This document shows, piece by piece, positions 9,033-17,084 of a stretch of DNA of 64,000 bases. The notes beneath the pieces are model-generated. The model saw only the letters and a list, made by a program, of their open reading frames with translations, did not search any database and was not told the DNA's origin. The stretch comes from CAG-411 sp963643465 (lineage in GTDB: Bacteria > Bacillota > Clostridia > Lachnospirales > Lachnospiraceae): NCBI GenBank assembly GCA_963643465.1, contig CAVIJT010000011.1, positions 35,361 through 99,360 of the forward strand, read 5' to 3'. Position 1 is the first letter of the stretch. Each line of letters starts with the position of its first letter. The translations under genes and the position numbers were made by a program.

Positions 9033-9130
9033 TTTGAGCATAGCCGTCGAGCAAGGGAATCTGACCCTAAGGTGTCATTTGGATGACACAACAAATCAAG
9101 GTGCGGCATGCAAGAGAATCGTAACTCAAA
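9033..9130 (+). ncRNA. Structured 5' leader of pflB, unassigned
   Basis: About 100 nt folds on paper into a closed multi-branch structure. The outer stem is TTTGAG (9033-9038) with CTCAAA (9125-9130). A second stem is CATAGCCG (9039-9046) with CGGCATG (9104-9110), with one bulged A. Inside are a small hairpin AGGG/CCCT (9054-9068) and a perfect 7-bp hairpin GTGTCAT-TTGG-ATGACAC (9072-9089). The pflB RBS follows about 15 nt later. It lacks the hallmark sequences of the ZTP (pfl motif), SAM, THF, TPP, FMN, glycine and T-box classes as I know them. Confidence 0.55.
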
Positions 9131-9162
9131 AACCCTGTACACATAAAGGAGGAATTTAAACA

Positions 9163-11415
9163 ATGTTAGAGAACAAAGAATGGGAAGGATTTGCAGGTAG
9201 AAAATGGAAACAGCAGATCGACGTTAGACAGTTTATCCAGGATAACTACACTCCATACGATGGAGATGAAACTTTCTTAGCTGATGCAACAGAAGCAACT
9301 GATAAATTATGGGGTGCTTTACAGAAATTGCAGAAGGAAGAGAGAGCTAAAGGCGGAGTTTTAGATATGGATACTGATATCGTAACTTCCATCACTTCTC
9401 ACAAGCCTGGTTATATTGATGAGTCATTAAAGGACTTAGAGCAGGTAGTTGGTTTACAGACTGATAAGCCATTAAAGCGTGCATTTATGCCTTTTGGTGG
9501 TATTAAAATGGCAGAGCAGTCATGCGAGATGTATGGATATACTCCAAACCCAGAATTACACAAGATTTTCACTGAGTATCATAAGACACACAGTGATGCT
9601 GTATTTGATATCTATACACCAGAGATCAGACTTGCTCGTCGTAACAAGATTTTAACAGGTCTTCCTGATACTTACGGACGTGGACGTATCGTAGGTGATT
9701 ACAGACGTATTGCATTATATGGTATGGACTTCTTGATTGAAGAGAAGCAGAAAGACCTTGCTAACACAGGTTGCGGAGTTATGACAGACGATGTAATTCG
9801 CTTAAGAGAAGAAATTGCTGAGCAGATTAAGCAGTTAAAGAAAATGAAGATTATGGCTGAAAGCTATGGTTTTGATATTTCTAAGCCAGCTAAGAACGCA
9901 AAAGAAGCATTCCAGTGGTTATACTTTGGTTATCTTGCAGCTATCAAGACTCAGAATGGTGCAGCTATGTCAGTTGGTCGTGTATCTACATTCTTAGATA
10001 TCTATGTAGAGAGAGACTTAAAGAATGGCGTTATCACAGAGGCTGAGGCTCAGGAATTAGTTGACCACTTTGTAATGAAGTTAAGAATGGTTAAATTCGC
10101 AAGAATTGAGTCATACAACCAGTTATTCTCAGGAGATCCAGTTTGGGCTACACTTGATGTTGCAGGTATCGGTTCTGATGGACGCTCTATGGTTACTAAG
10201 AACGACTTCCGTTTCTTACACACATTAGAGAACATGGGACCAGCTCCAGAGCCAAACTTAACAGTATTCTATTCTTCAAAATTGCCAGAGGCATTTAAGA
10301 AATATGCTGCTAAGATTTCTATTACAACATCTTCTATTCAGTATGAGAACGATGATGCAATGAAACCAGTTTGGGGAGATGACTACGCAATTTGTTGTTG
10401 TGTATCTGCAACTCAGACAGGTAAGGAAATGCAGTTCTTCGGAGCTAGAGCAAACCTTGCTAAGTGTTTATTATACGCTATCAACGGTGGTGTAGATGAG
10501 AAGTCTGGTGATCAGGTAGGACCAAACTACGCACCAATCACTTCAGAATACTTAGATTATGATGAAGTTATGAAGAAATATGATGTTATGTTAGAGTGGT
10601 TAGTAGGATTGTATGTAAATACATTGAACGCTATTCAGTATATGCATGATAAATATTACTACGAGTCAGCAGAGTTAGCTTTAATGGATACTAACTTAAA
10701 GCGTACATTTGCAACAGGTATTGCAGGTTTCTCACATGTAATCGACTCATTATCAGCTATTAAGTATGCTAAGGTTAAGGTAATCCGTGACGAGAACGGA
10801 ATTGCTAAGGACTTTGAGATTGAAGGCGACTTCCCTAAATATGGTAACGATGATGACAGAGCTGACGAAATCGGTGTATGGTTATTAAGAGAATTCATGG
10901 ATAAGTTAGAGAAGCATCACACATATAGAGATTCAGAGCCTACTACATCTATCCTTACAATTACATCTAACGTTGTATATGGTAAGGCAACAGGTACATT
11001 ACCAGATGGACGTAAAGCAGGAGAGCCTTTATCACCAGGAGCTAACCCATCTTACGGTGCAGAGCAGAATGGTTTAGTAGCATCACTTAACTCATTGACA
11101 AAACTTCCTTATGAGTGGGCATTGGATGGTATTTCTAATACTCAGACAATCAACCCAAGTGCATTAGGAAACAACGATGCAGATCGTATCAACAACTTAG
11201 TAAACGTTATGGATGGATACTTCGATCAGGGTGCTCATCACTTAAACGTAAACGTATTCGGAAAAGAGAAGTTGATGGATGCTATGGAACATCCAGAGAA
11301 AGAAGAGTATGCTAACTTTACAATTCGTGTATCTGGATACGCTGTTAAGTTTATCGACTTAACAAAAGAGCAGCAGATGGACGTTATTGCAAGAACATGC
11401 CACGAGGCTATGTAA
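9163..11415 (+). CDS. pflB: Formate C-acetyltransferase (pyruvate formate-lyase)
   Basis: Glycyl-radical enzyme that converts pyruvate and CoA to acetyl-CoA and formate without oxygen. The start at 9163 follows AAAGGAGGAA. The active-site cysteine pair is C412-C413 in YAICCCVSATQ; an extra cysteine precedes it at 411. The glycyl-radical loop RVSGYAVKF places the radical on G725 near the C terminus. The length of 750 residues is normal. Codon choice is noticeably biased to TTA, AAG, CGT and AAC-type codons, as expected for a very highly expressed gene. The activase gene follows after a terminator and repeat. Confidence 0.97.
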   Translation: MLENKEWEGFAGRKWKQQIDVRQFIQDNYTPYDGDETFLADATEATDKLWGALQKLQKEERAKGGVLDMDTDIVTSITSHKPGYIDESLKDLEQVVGLQTDKPLKRAFMPFGGIKMAEQSCEMYGYTPNPELHKIFTEYHKTHSDAVFDIYTPEIRLARRNKILTGLPDTYGRGRIVGDYRRIALYGMDFLIEEKQKDLANTGCGVMTDDVIRLREEIAEQIKQLKKMKIMAESYGFDISKPAKNAKEAFQWLYFGYLAAIKTQNGAAMSVGRVSTFLDIYVERDLKNGVITEAEAQELVDHFVMKLRMVKFARIESYNQLFSGDPVWATLDVAGIGSDGRSMVTKNDFRFLHTLENMGPAPEPNLTVFYSSKLPEAFKKYAAKISITTSSIQYENDDAMKPVWGDDYAICCCVSATQTGKEMQFFGARANLAKCLLYAINGGVDEKSGDQVGPNYAPITSEYLDYDEVMKKYDVMLEWLVGLYVNTLNAIQYMHDKYYYESAELALMDTNLKRTFATGIAGFSHVIDSLSAIKYAKVKVIRDENGIAKDFEIEGDFPKYGNDDDRADEIGVWLLREFMDKLEKHHTYRDSEPTTSILTITSNVVYGKATGTLPDGRKAGEPLSPGANPSYGAEQNGLVASLNSLTKLPYEWALDGISNTQTINPSALGNNDADRINNLVNVMDGYFDQGAHHLNVNVFGKEKLMDAMEHPEKEEYANFTIRVSGYAVKFIDLTKEQQMDVIARTCHEAM

Positions 11416-11500
11416 TTGGATTGCGTTAGCTTGCAAACAAAGAAATAAAAGTTTTGTGTTCTTTTGCATAAAGAGAATATAGGACGGTTATAATAAGCAA

Positions 11501-11533
11501 GAAAAGGTGTTGCCATTTTGGTAACACCTTTTC
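11501..11533 (+). terminator. Intrinsic terminator after pflB
   Basis: GAAAAGGTGTTGCC pairs with GGTAACACCTTTTC around the loop ATTTT. Read-through to pflA, which lies about 150 bp further on, is possible; the much weaker need for activase would fit partial termination here. Confidence 0.8.
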
Positions 11534-11536
11534 TGT

Positions 11537-11653
11537 TGCAAAAGCCCGGCAAGCACAATCATGCTTGCATGAAATTGTATTTGCCAAGCGTAAGAACATG
11601 AAGCACATAGTGCGGAATGTTCGCAAGTGAATCGAGTAGGAGTCAGCCTACTC
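11537..11653 (+). repeat. 117-bp intergenic repeat, family B, copy 1
   Basis: Recurs almost unchanged at 34264-34380. The first half is a long imperfect palindrome: an outer arm GCCCGGCAA with a matching TTGCC..GC, ACAAT/ATTGT, and the inner CATGC-TT-GCATG. The second half ends in the hairpin GAGTAGG-AGTCAG-CCTACTC. It starts four bases after the pflB terminator. Confidence 0.85.
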
Positions 11654-11682
11654 CATACATTTTTTTAGAATGGAGAATGTTT

Positions 11683-12435
11683 ATGGGAGAAATCTTAGGT
11701 AAAATTCACTCTGTAGAGAGCTTTGGCTCTGCAGACGGACCAGGTGTACGTTATATTGTATTTTTGCAGGGATGTCAAATGCGTTGTAAATACTGTCATA
11801 ATCCAGATACTTGGGCATCCAATAAAGGTGTTACGACACAAACAGCAGATGAAATTTTGACAAAAGCACTTCGTTATAAGAGTTACTGGGGCAAGAATGG
11901 TGGAATCACAATTAGTGGTGGCGAAGCATTGCTTCAGATGGATTTTTTGATTGATTTGTGTAAAAAGGCAAAGGAAAAAGGGGTTCATGTTACGATAGAT
12001 ACTTCTGGAAATCCTTTTACCAAAGAAGAGCCATTTTTTAGTAAATTCAAAGAATTACTTCCGTATGTAGATTTGTTTATGTTAGATATTAAACATATTG
12101 ACAATAAAATGCACGAAGAATTAACAGGACAGACCAATGAAAATATTTTAGAAATGGCAAAATATTTGTCTGACAATCAGAAAGCAATGTGGATTCGTCA
12201 TGTGCTTGTTCCTGGAGTAACAGACAGCGAAGAATATTTGACGAAGTTGCACGATTTTATTGAGACATTAGACACGGTAGAGCGTGTGGAAGTATTACCA
12301 TATCATACACTTGGAGTATTCAAATGGCAGGAACTAGGTATTCCTTATGGATTAGAAGGTGTAAAAACTCCAACAAAGGAGCAGCTTGAAAAGGCCAATG
12401 AAATATTGGAAACTGCGAAATATTTAGAGGCATAA
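11683..12435 (+). CDS. pflA: Pyruvate formate-lyase activating enzyme
   Basis: Radical SAM enzyme that installs the glycyl radical on PflB. The cluster-binding motif CX3CX2C is C31, C35 and C38 in GCQMRCKYCHNPDTW. The start at 11683 is set by GGAG at 11672-11675; a neighbouring in-frame ATG at 11677 is too close to that site and the long extension to 11617 runs into the repeat. The length of 250 residues is typical. ISGGEALLQ and MLDIKH are further family motifs. It is placed downstream of pflB as in many Firmicutes. Confidence 0.95.
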   Translation: MGEILGKIHSVESFGSADGPGVRYIVFLQGCQMRCKYCHNPDTWASNKGVTTQTADEILTKALRYKSYWGKNGGITISGGEALLQMDFLIDLCKKAKEKGVHVTIDTSGNPFTKEEPFFSKFKELLPYVDLFMLDIKHIDNKMHEELTGQTNENILEMAKYLSDNQKAMWIRHVLVPGVTDSEEYLTKLHDFIETLDTVERVEVLPYHTLGVFKWQELGIPYGLEGVKTPTKEQLEKANEILETAKYLEA

Positions 12436-12453
12436 AAAATAATAAAAAAACTA

Positions 12454-12484
12454 TTGACTCCTACGTTACGTCATGCCTTATGAT
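12454..12484 (+). promoter_or_regulatory. MerR-type promoter with 19-bp spacer and operator
   Basis: TTGACT at 12454-12459 and TATGAT at 12479-12484 are separated by 19 bp, the over-long spacer typical of MerR-family targets. The spacer contains CCTACGTTACGTCATG, with ACGT-T-ACGT at its centre, similar in layout to the TipA-type operator. It precedes the MerR gene, so autoregulation is likely. Confidence 0.65.
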
Positions 12485-12508
12485 AAAGTTACACGAGGAG
12501 GGAAAATC

Positions 12509-13234
12509 ATGAGAACAGTAAAAGAAGTAAGCAAGTTGACTGGAGTGAGTATACGCACTCTGCATTATTATGACTCTATTGGTCTTTTGCATCCTGCAAC
12601 GACCACAGAATCAGGATATAGGTTGTATGACGATACAGCTTTAGAGCGATTGCAGCAGATTTTGTTGTTTCGTGAGTTACAGTTTCCCTTAAAAGAAATC
12701 AAAGAGATTTTAGACAGCCCCTATTTTGACCGCCAGAAATGTTTGGAACAGCAAATTACGTTGTTGCAGTTAAAAAAGGAGCATTTAGAAAATCTCATAG
12801 AGCTTGCTCGTGAAATAAATATGGTAGGAGTGAAGAAATTGGATTTTTCAGCATTTGATACAAAAAAAATGGATGAATATGAAAAGCAGGCAAAAGAAGC
12901 CTGGGGACAAACGAGAGAATATAAGGAATTTGAAGAAAAAAGCAAAACACGTACAAACGTAGAAAGAAATAAAATCCACAAAGAGCTTATGGATATATTC
13001 GTGGATTTTGGAAAAATGCTTCACATGGAGCCGTCCCATGATGCAGTGCAAGAGCAAGTAAAAACATTGCAGGAGTATATAACTAAGCATTTTTATACTT
13101 GTAATAAAGATATATTCAAAAGTCTTGCAAAGATGTATGCCGCAGGGGGCAGTATGACAGAAAATATTGATAAAGCCTCTGGAAAAGGAACGGCAGAATT
13201 TGTGGCAAAGGCAATTACATTATATTGTGATTAA
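12509..13234 (+). CDS. MerR-family regulator, TipA-like with TipAS domain
   Basis: DNA-binding transcription activator. The start at 12509 follows GAGGAGGG. Residues 1-70 form the winged helix-turn-helix (VKEVSKLTGVSIRTLHYYD, then GYRLYDD) and residues 75-110 the dimerisation helix. The C-terminal half (about 125-241) resembles the TipAS drug-binding fold, with the pattern KMYAAGGSMTENIDK and AITLYCD at the end. Relatives bind thiopeptides or other hydrophobic antibiotics. Its own promoter carries the expected 19-bp spacer. No pump gene is adjacent, so its ligand and wider regulon are not visible here. Confidence 0.85.
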   Translation: MRTVKEVSKLTGVSIRTLHYYDSIGLLHPATTTESGYRLYDDTALERLQQILLFRELQFPLKEIKEILDSPYFDRQKCLEQQITLLQLKKEHLENLIELAREINMVGVKKLDFSAFDTKKMDEYEKQAKEAWGQTREYKEFEEKSKTRTNVERNKIHKELMDIFVDFGKMLHMEPSHDAVQEQVKTLQEYITKHFYTCNKDIFKSLAKMYAAGGSMTENIDKASGKGTAEFVAKAITLYCD

Positions 13235-13241
13235 CGAGAAA

Positions 13242-13276
13242 CACCTACTGGATGTCCAGTAGGTGCTTTTCGTTTT
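13242..13276. terminator. Intrinsic terminator, shared by convergent genes
   Basis: CACCTACTGG (13242-13251) and CCAGTAGGTG (13256-13265) form a perfect 10-bp stem with loop ATGT, followed by CTTTTCGTTTTT on the plus strand. It lies between the merR gene and the convergent secreted-protein gene. Confidence 0.85.
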
Positions 13277-13947
13277 TATTTTAATTTTCTGATTTCTTTT
13301 ATGTAGCCTGAAAATTTTTTACATACCGTATAACTTCCGGCTTTTTTTACATCTGATGGCATTTTTGTGGGATCGGTAATAAATTCAATGATACTTCCAT
13401 CATATTTTTGTTTTTGTCGTTTGGCATCTGTATGTCGGTCGGATTTGATATCACCTATCATACATTTGAGAACGGTTCCGTTGGATAATTTGATATCAAA
13501 TTTATCTCCCACATTGTTAGAGTAATAAGTACCCATTGCAATTAAGTATCTTCCTTTGGCTGTACGGATACCATATTTTCCTGTTTTGGCTTTTTGTTGT
13601 AGCTTGTACTGTTTTGAAGATTTACAGGTGATGGTTTTGTAGCCCATATAGGATTTAAAATTATTGTGTTTTGGAACTTCCATTTTAATATATTTTTGTT
13701 TCTTAGCCTTTATTACTTTTGCTTTTCCTGTTGAAATTTGTGGTTTTATGTTAATAGCTACTCCGGACCCGGTGACCATAGGGGTACATATAATTGCTGG
13801 TCCGGATAGGGGGACAAAAGTTGAGTTCTCGGTTGTAGTGGATACTGCTATGTTTTTATTGTTAAAACTATAATCAGGTCCTTGGGCAGTGCGTCCTAAA
13901 GAACTTGTAACAATAACAGTAGCAAGTATTGCTAAATATTTGTTCAT
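13276..13947 (-). CDS. Secreted protein of unknown function
   Basis: A protein of 223 residues with a short N-terminal hydrophobic segment (MNKYLAILATVIVTSSLG) likely to be a signal peptide, then a Thr/Pro-rich stretch and a basic C-terminal domain (about 90-223). That domain contains YGIRTAKGRYLIAMGTYY, a GDKFDIKLSNG segment and GDIKSDRHTDA. Similar C-terminal patterns occur in secreted or mobile-element-associated clostridial proteins, but I cannot name a family. The RBS is AGAAAGGAA. It is transcribed alone, against its neighbour merR. Confidence 0.65.
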   Translation of the reverse strand: MNKYLAILATVIVTSSLGRTAQGPDYSFNNKNIAVSTTTENSTFVPLSGPAIICTPMVTGSGVAINIKPQISTGKAKVIKAKKQKYIKMEVPKHNNFKSYMGYKTITCKSSKQYKLQQKAKTGKYGIRTAKGRYLIAMGTYYSNNVGDKFDIKLSNGTVLKCMIGDIKSDRHTDAKRQKQKYDGSIIEFITDPTKMPSDVKKAGSYTVCKKFSGYIKEIRKLK

Positions 13948-14080
13948 AAAAAAATAATTCCTTTCTAAACATTCGTACTTTAAAGTTTATCCATATTTCA
14001 TAATATATTAGTTACCAATATTATTTTATGAACGAAATATTCAATTTATTCCAAATATGAGAAATCTGCTTTGTAAATTT

Positions 14081-14128
14081 GTATATTCTGGCACTTTATG
14101 AATGTGCATGGCTGAACTGTTACAATTT
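14081..14128 (+). repeat. Short intergenic repeat, family C, copy 1
   Basis: GTATATTCTGGCAC.. through GAATGTGCATGGCTGAACTG resembles 35505-35554 over nearly 50 bp. It lies between two minus-strand genes, in an AT-rich spacer that otherwise holds only the presumed promoter of the secreted-protein gene. Confidence 0.6.
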
Positions 14129-14169
14129 GTCAGAGCATTTCGATGCAAGACAAGTAATTCATGAAAGAC

Positions 14170-15396
14170 CTATGTTTGGTCTTGCAACCAGCGCATTGCC
14201 GCATAGGCATAAACTGCACTTCCGATTGTAAGAACACTTTCATCAAATTTTACTTTAGGATGGTGTTGAGGATAGGAGTATCCTTGATCTGGATGGCCTG
14301 CGGCAAGTGCAAGCATAATAGAAGGAACCTTATGTGTAACATATGCAAAATCTTCTGAGCCTGCTGTTTTTGGTGGTTTTTTTGCACCAGTCATGGTGTT
14401 TAGCTGGTTGCTGGTAAAGGCTTTGGAAGGTCCTAGCAATTCTTTCATATAGTTTGTCATAGATGCCGATAAATTCTGGTCATTTACTAAAGTAGGGCAA
14501 CCACTACCAAAAGTGACAGTAGCGTTGGCTCGAAAAGTGTCAGCAATTCCTTGGGAGATTTCTATCATTCGATGTTTTATGAATTCTCGAATTTCTTCAT
14601 CATAAGTACGAAGGGTTCCACCAAGTTCGACCGTATCAGGAATGGCATTCTCAGCCTTGCCTCCGTGAATCGTTCCAAAAGTTAGTACCGCTTCGTCTGA
14701 AAGTGCCAATTCTCTGGCATGAATTTCTTGAAGAGAAGTAATAATGTGTGCAGCAACATTAATAGGGTCCACTCCGTTGTTGGGCATGGAACCATGACAC
14801 CCCTTTCCTTGAATATGGATGTTAAAATAATCGGCAGCAGGTGCGCTGACACCGCCTGAAGAAACAATGATAGTTCCTGGTTCCATTGGCATGTTTGCCA
14901 TAACATGAATCATAAGAGCAGCATCTACGGAGGGATGTTCCAGTAAGCCGGCTTGTATCATATCATTGGCTCCTTGAAAATTTTCTTCAGAGGGCTGAAA
15001 ATCTAGTTTTATGGTTCCGTTGATTTCAGTTTCATATTTCTTTAAAAGTTTAGCGGCACCTAACAGCATAGTAGTGTGCATATCATGTCCGCAAGCGTGC
15101 ATATTTCCGTTTTTGGAGGCAAATTCCACATCAGCTTCCTCGGAAATAGGAAGTGCGTCCATATCTCCTCGAATGAGAAAGACTTTGCCTTTCTTTTTGC
15201 CGCCCGCCAAAACAGTCAAACCGGACTTTCCACATGATTTTGGCTCATAGCCCATTGCAATTAATTGTTTTTTTACAAAGGTTACTGTGTTGGATAAAAC
15301 AAAGCCGGTTTCCGGGTGACTGTGTAAATAACGTCTGACATTGATCAACTCTGTTTTATAGGCTTCTGCCTCTTGCAAAAGTTCTGTTCCTGTCAT
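14170..15396 (-). CDS. M20-family amidohydrolase (peptidase M20D)
   Basis: Metal-dependent hydrolase of N-acyl amino acids or small amides, in the hippurate hydrolase/IAA-amino acid hydrolase group. Visible motifs are RGDMDALPI, the metal-binding MHACGHDMH, FQPSEEN and, near the C terminus, GSEDFAYV. The length of 408 residues is normal and there is no signal peptide, so it is cytosolic. The RBS AAGGAGG is clear. The substrate cannot be predicted. It is monocistronic by spacing. Confidence 0.9.
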   Translation of the reverse strand: MTGTELLQEAEAYKTELINVRRYLHSHPETGFVLSNTVTFVKKQLIAMGYEPKSCGKSGLTVLAGGKKKGKVFLIRGDMDALPISEEADVEFASKNGNMHACGHDMHTTMLLGAAKLLKKYETEINGTIKLDFQPSEENFQGANDMIQAGLLEHPSVDAALMIHVMANMPMEPGTIIVSSGGVSAPAADYFNIHIQGKGCHGSMPNNGVDPINVAAHIITSLQEIHARELALSDEAVLTFGTIHGGKAENAIPDTVELGGTLRTYDEEIREFIKHRMIEISQGIADTFRANATVTFGSGCPTLVNDQNLSASMTNYMKELLGPSKAFTSNQLNTMTGAKKPPKTAGSEDFAYVTHKVPSIMLALAAGHPDQGYSYPQHHPKVKFDESVLTIGSAVYAYAAMRWLQDQT

Positions 15397-15508
15397 ATAG
15401 TACCTCCTTATATGGAATTGGTTTAAAAGTTTGCTTATTTAAGTAATAGTATTTACCGGGAAAGGAAACACTATTCCAGTACGTTTTTGGTTAGAGAGGT
15501 GATTGGGT

Positions 15509-16162
15509 GTGAACATTTCCGTTATATATATCATAAATATTATCGGAACAATTGCATTTGCGTTGACAGGGGCAATGATTGCGATTCGTAAGGGCATGGA
15601 TATTTTTGGTGTAAATATCATAGCAATTACAACAACTGTAGGTGGCGGAGTTATTCGGGATATAATAATTGGACGGTTTCCGCCAGAAATGTTTCAAAAT
15701 CCTTTGTATGCTGGAATTGCAGTAGTCACAGCGAATATTGTTTTTCTTTTTTTATATGTAAGGAAAAAAAGTATTCCTAAAAACTGGGTGAATATATATG
15801 AAAAACTGGTATTTTTATTTGATACGCTTGGATTAGCTTCTTTTACCGTAAACGGTGTCAATGCTGCAATGGATATGACACAAAATGTATTTCTTATTGT
15901 ATTTCTTGGTGTAATCACAGGTGTAGGTGGTGGTCTTGTTAGAGATATTATGGCAAATCGAAGACCCTATATTTTTGTAAAACACATCTATGCCAGTGCT
16001 GCATTAGTAGGAGCGTTGACAACTGCATGGATGTGGAAGCATATAGGGAAAAATATGGCAATGACTATGGGATTTGTACTTGTGGTTTTGATTCGGGTGT
16101 GTGCTGCTTATTTTAAATGGAATTTACCCCGTATTTATGAGGAAGATATGGAAGGAAAGTAA
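15509..16162 (+). CDS. UPF0126/TRIC-family membrane protein
   Basis: A small integral membrane protein with about seven hydrophobic segments arranged as two repeats. Each repeat carries a glycine-rich signature, GGGVIRDII and GGGLVRDIM. Bacterial members are trimeric cation channels related to animal TRIC channels. The GTG at 15509 is favoured, with AGAGAGG nine bases upstream; a TTG at 15503 is too near that site. It is divergent from the amidohydrolase gene. Confidence 0.88.
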   Translation: MNISVIYIINIIGTIAFALTGAMIAIRKGMDIFGVNIIAITTTVGGGVIRDIIIGRFPPEMFQNPLYAGIAVVTANIVFLFLYVRKKSIPKNWVNIYEKLVFLFDTLGLASFTVNGVNAAMDMTQNVFLIVFLGVITGVGGGLVRDIMANRRPYIFVKHIYASAALVGALTTAWMWKHIGKNMAMTMGFVLVVLIRVCAAYFKWNLPRIYEEDMEGK

Positions 16163-16276
16163 TCTGTTAATTTAAGTATAAAAAAATTTCAGCAAAAGTT
16201 GAAAACAGAGAATAAAAAAAACAGGATTGGAAAAAATAAATGACAGCAAAAGAATAGAAAGAGGAGGACATTTATA

Positions 16277-16882
16277 ATGAAAAAAATGAAGTTATGTATG
16301 CTATCATTGTCTGTATTGTTTGCATTTTCACTTGTAGGATGCGGGAGTGTAAACGCAAGTGGTAATCGGGAGGCAGAACTGGAAGAAAAAATCACACAGT
16401 TGGAACAACAGATTGCTACTCTGGAAGCAGAAAAAAACGCCAATACATCGGTAGGAGCAACAAATACAGCAGATCCAGCCAATCAAAATGGAGAGACAAC
16501 AGCTACAGGCTCTAATACGGATGCAGCAAATTCTGGTACAGTTACCACGAATCATACAGGGGAAACTGTTACAGAAACCGTTCCATCCGATACGGTGGCA
16601 TCTCTGACAGAGGAAGTAGATAAGGTTGTGAAAAAGGTAGAGGATGCTACACCATCCAAAGATCAGGAAACAAAGAAAACTGAATTTTTCAAATTAAAAG
16701 AAGAGTTAGATGCAGTGGAAGACCGTATTGATGTTTATGAAGATTATAAGGAAGCGCAATATAAACAGGGAACCATTTCCTATGAAGAGTATAAGAAAGA
16801 GGAAAAGGAATTGGAAGCATTGGAAACCAAATTGGATAAATGGGAAGATAAGTTGGAAACCAAATTTGGTTTAGAAGATTAA
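16277..16882 (+). CDS. Lipoprotein with coiled coil and Thr/Asn-rich linker
   Basis: Predicted surface lipoprotein of 201 residues. The signal peptide ends in the lipobox LVGC, with Cys22 as the lipidated residue. A coiled coil follows (about 32-55), then a Thr/Asn/Gly-rich disordered linker (about 55-110) and a second, strongly charged coiled coil (about 110-198). There is no enzymatic domain. A scaffolding or envelope-spacing role is a guess. GAGGAGG precedes the start. Confidence 0.8.
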   Translation: MKKMKLCMLSLSVLFAFSLVGCGSVNASGNREAELEEKITQLEQQIATLEAEKNANTSVGATNTADPANQNGETTATGSNTDAANSGTVTTNHTGETVTETVPSDTVASLTEEVDKVVKKVEDATPSKDQETKKTEFFKLKEELDAVEDRIDVYEDYKEAQYKQGTISYEEYKKEEKELEALETKLDKWEDKLETKFGLED

Positions 16883-16927
16883 CAATAGGATCGTTGGTAT
16901 ATTTCTATGCCAGAGTAAGGAAAAATG

Positions 16928-16979
16928 AATGCCGATAGTCGCTACAAATCCAAGGGGTTTAGAGGTGATTATCGGCGTT
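16928..16979 (+). terminator. Terminator-like hairpin after the lipoprotein gene
   Basis: GCCGATA (16931-16937) pairs with TATCGGC (16970-16976), with flanking AAT/GTT pairs and a large, partly paired loop. The downstream sequence is GTTTATATAG, only weakly T-rich. Confidence 0.55.
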
Positions 16980-17025
16980 GTTTATATAGTTCAAATTATA
17001 GGCTAACAGGAGAGTAGGAGCGGGC

Positions 17026-17054
17026 TTGTCCACTTTGTTGGAATGTGATATGAT
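17026..17054 (+). promoter_or_regulatory. Probable promoter of the NSS transporter
   Basis: TTGTCC at 17026-17031, 17-bp spacer, TATGAT at 17049-17054, about 30 bp before the start codon. Confidence 0.5.
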
Positions 17055-17084
17055 AGTATTAAAAATAAAATATAGGAGGAGAGG

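Noticed and set aside
9033..9130. ZTP (pfl motif) riboswitch before pflB
   Set aside because: The conserved ZTP segments, such as the CCGCCTGGGC-like 3' part, are absent, so the known name was not used.
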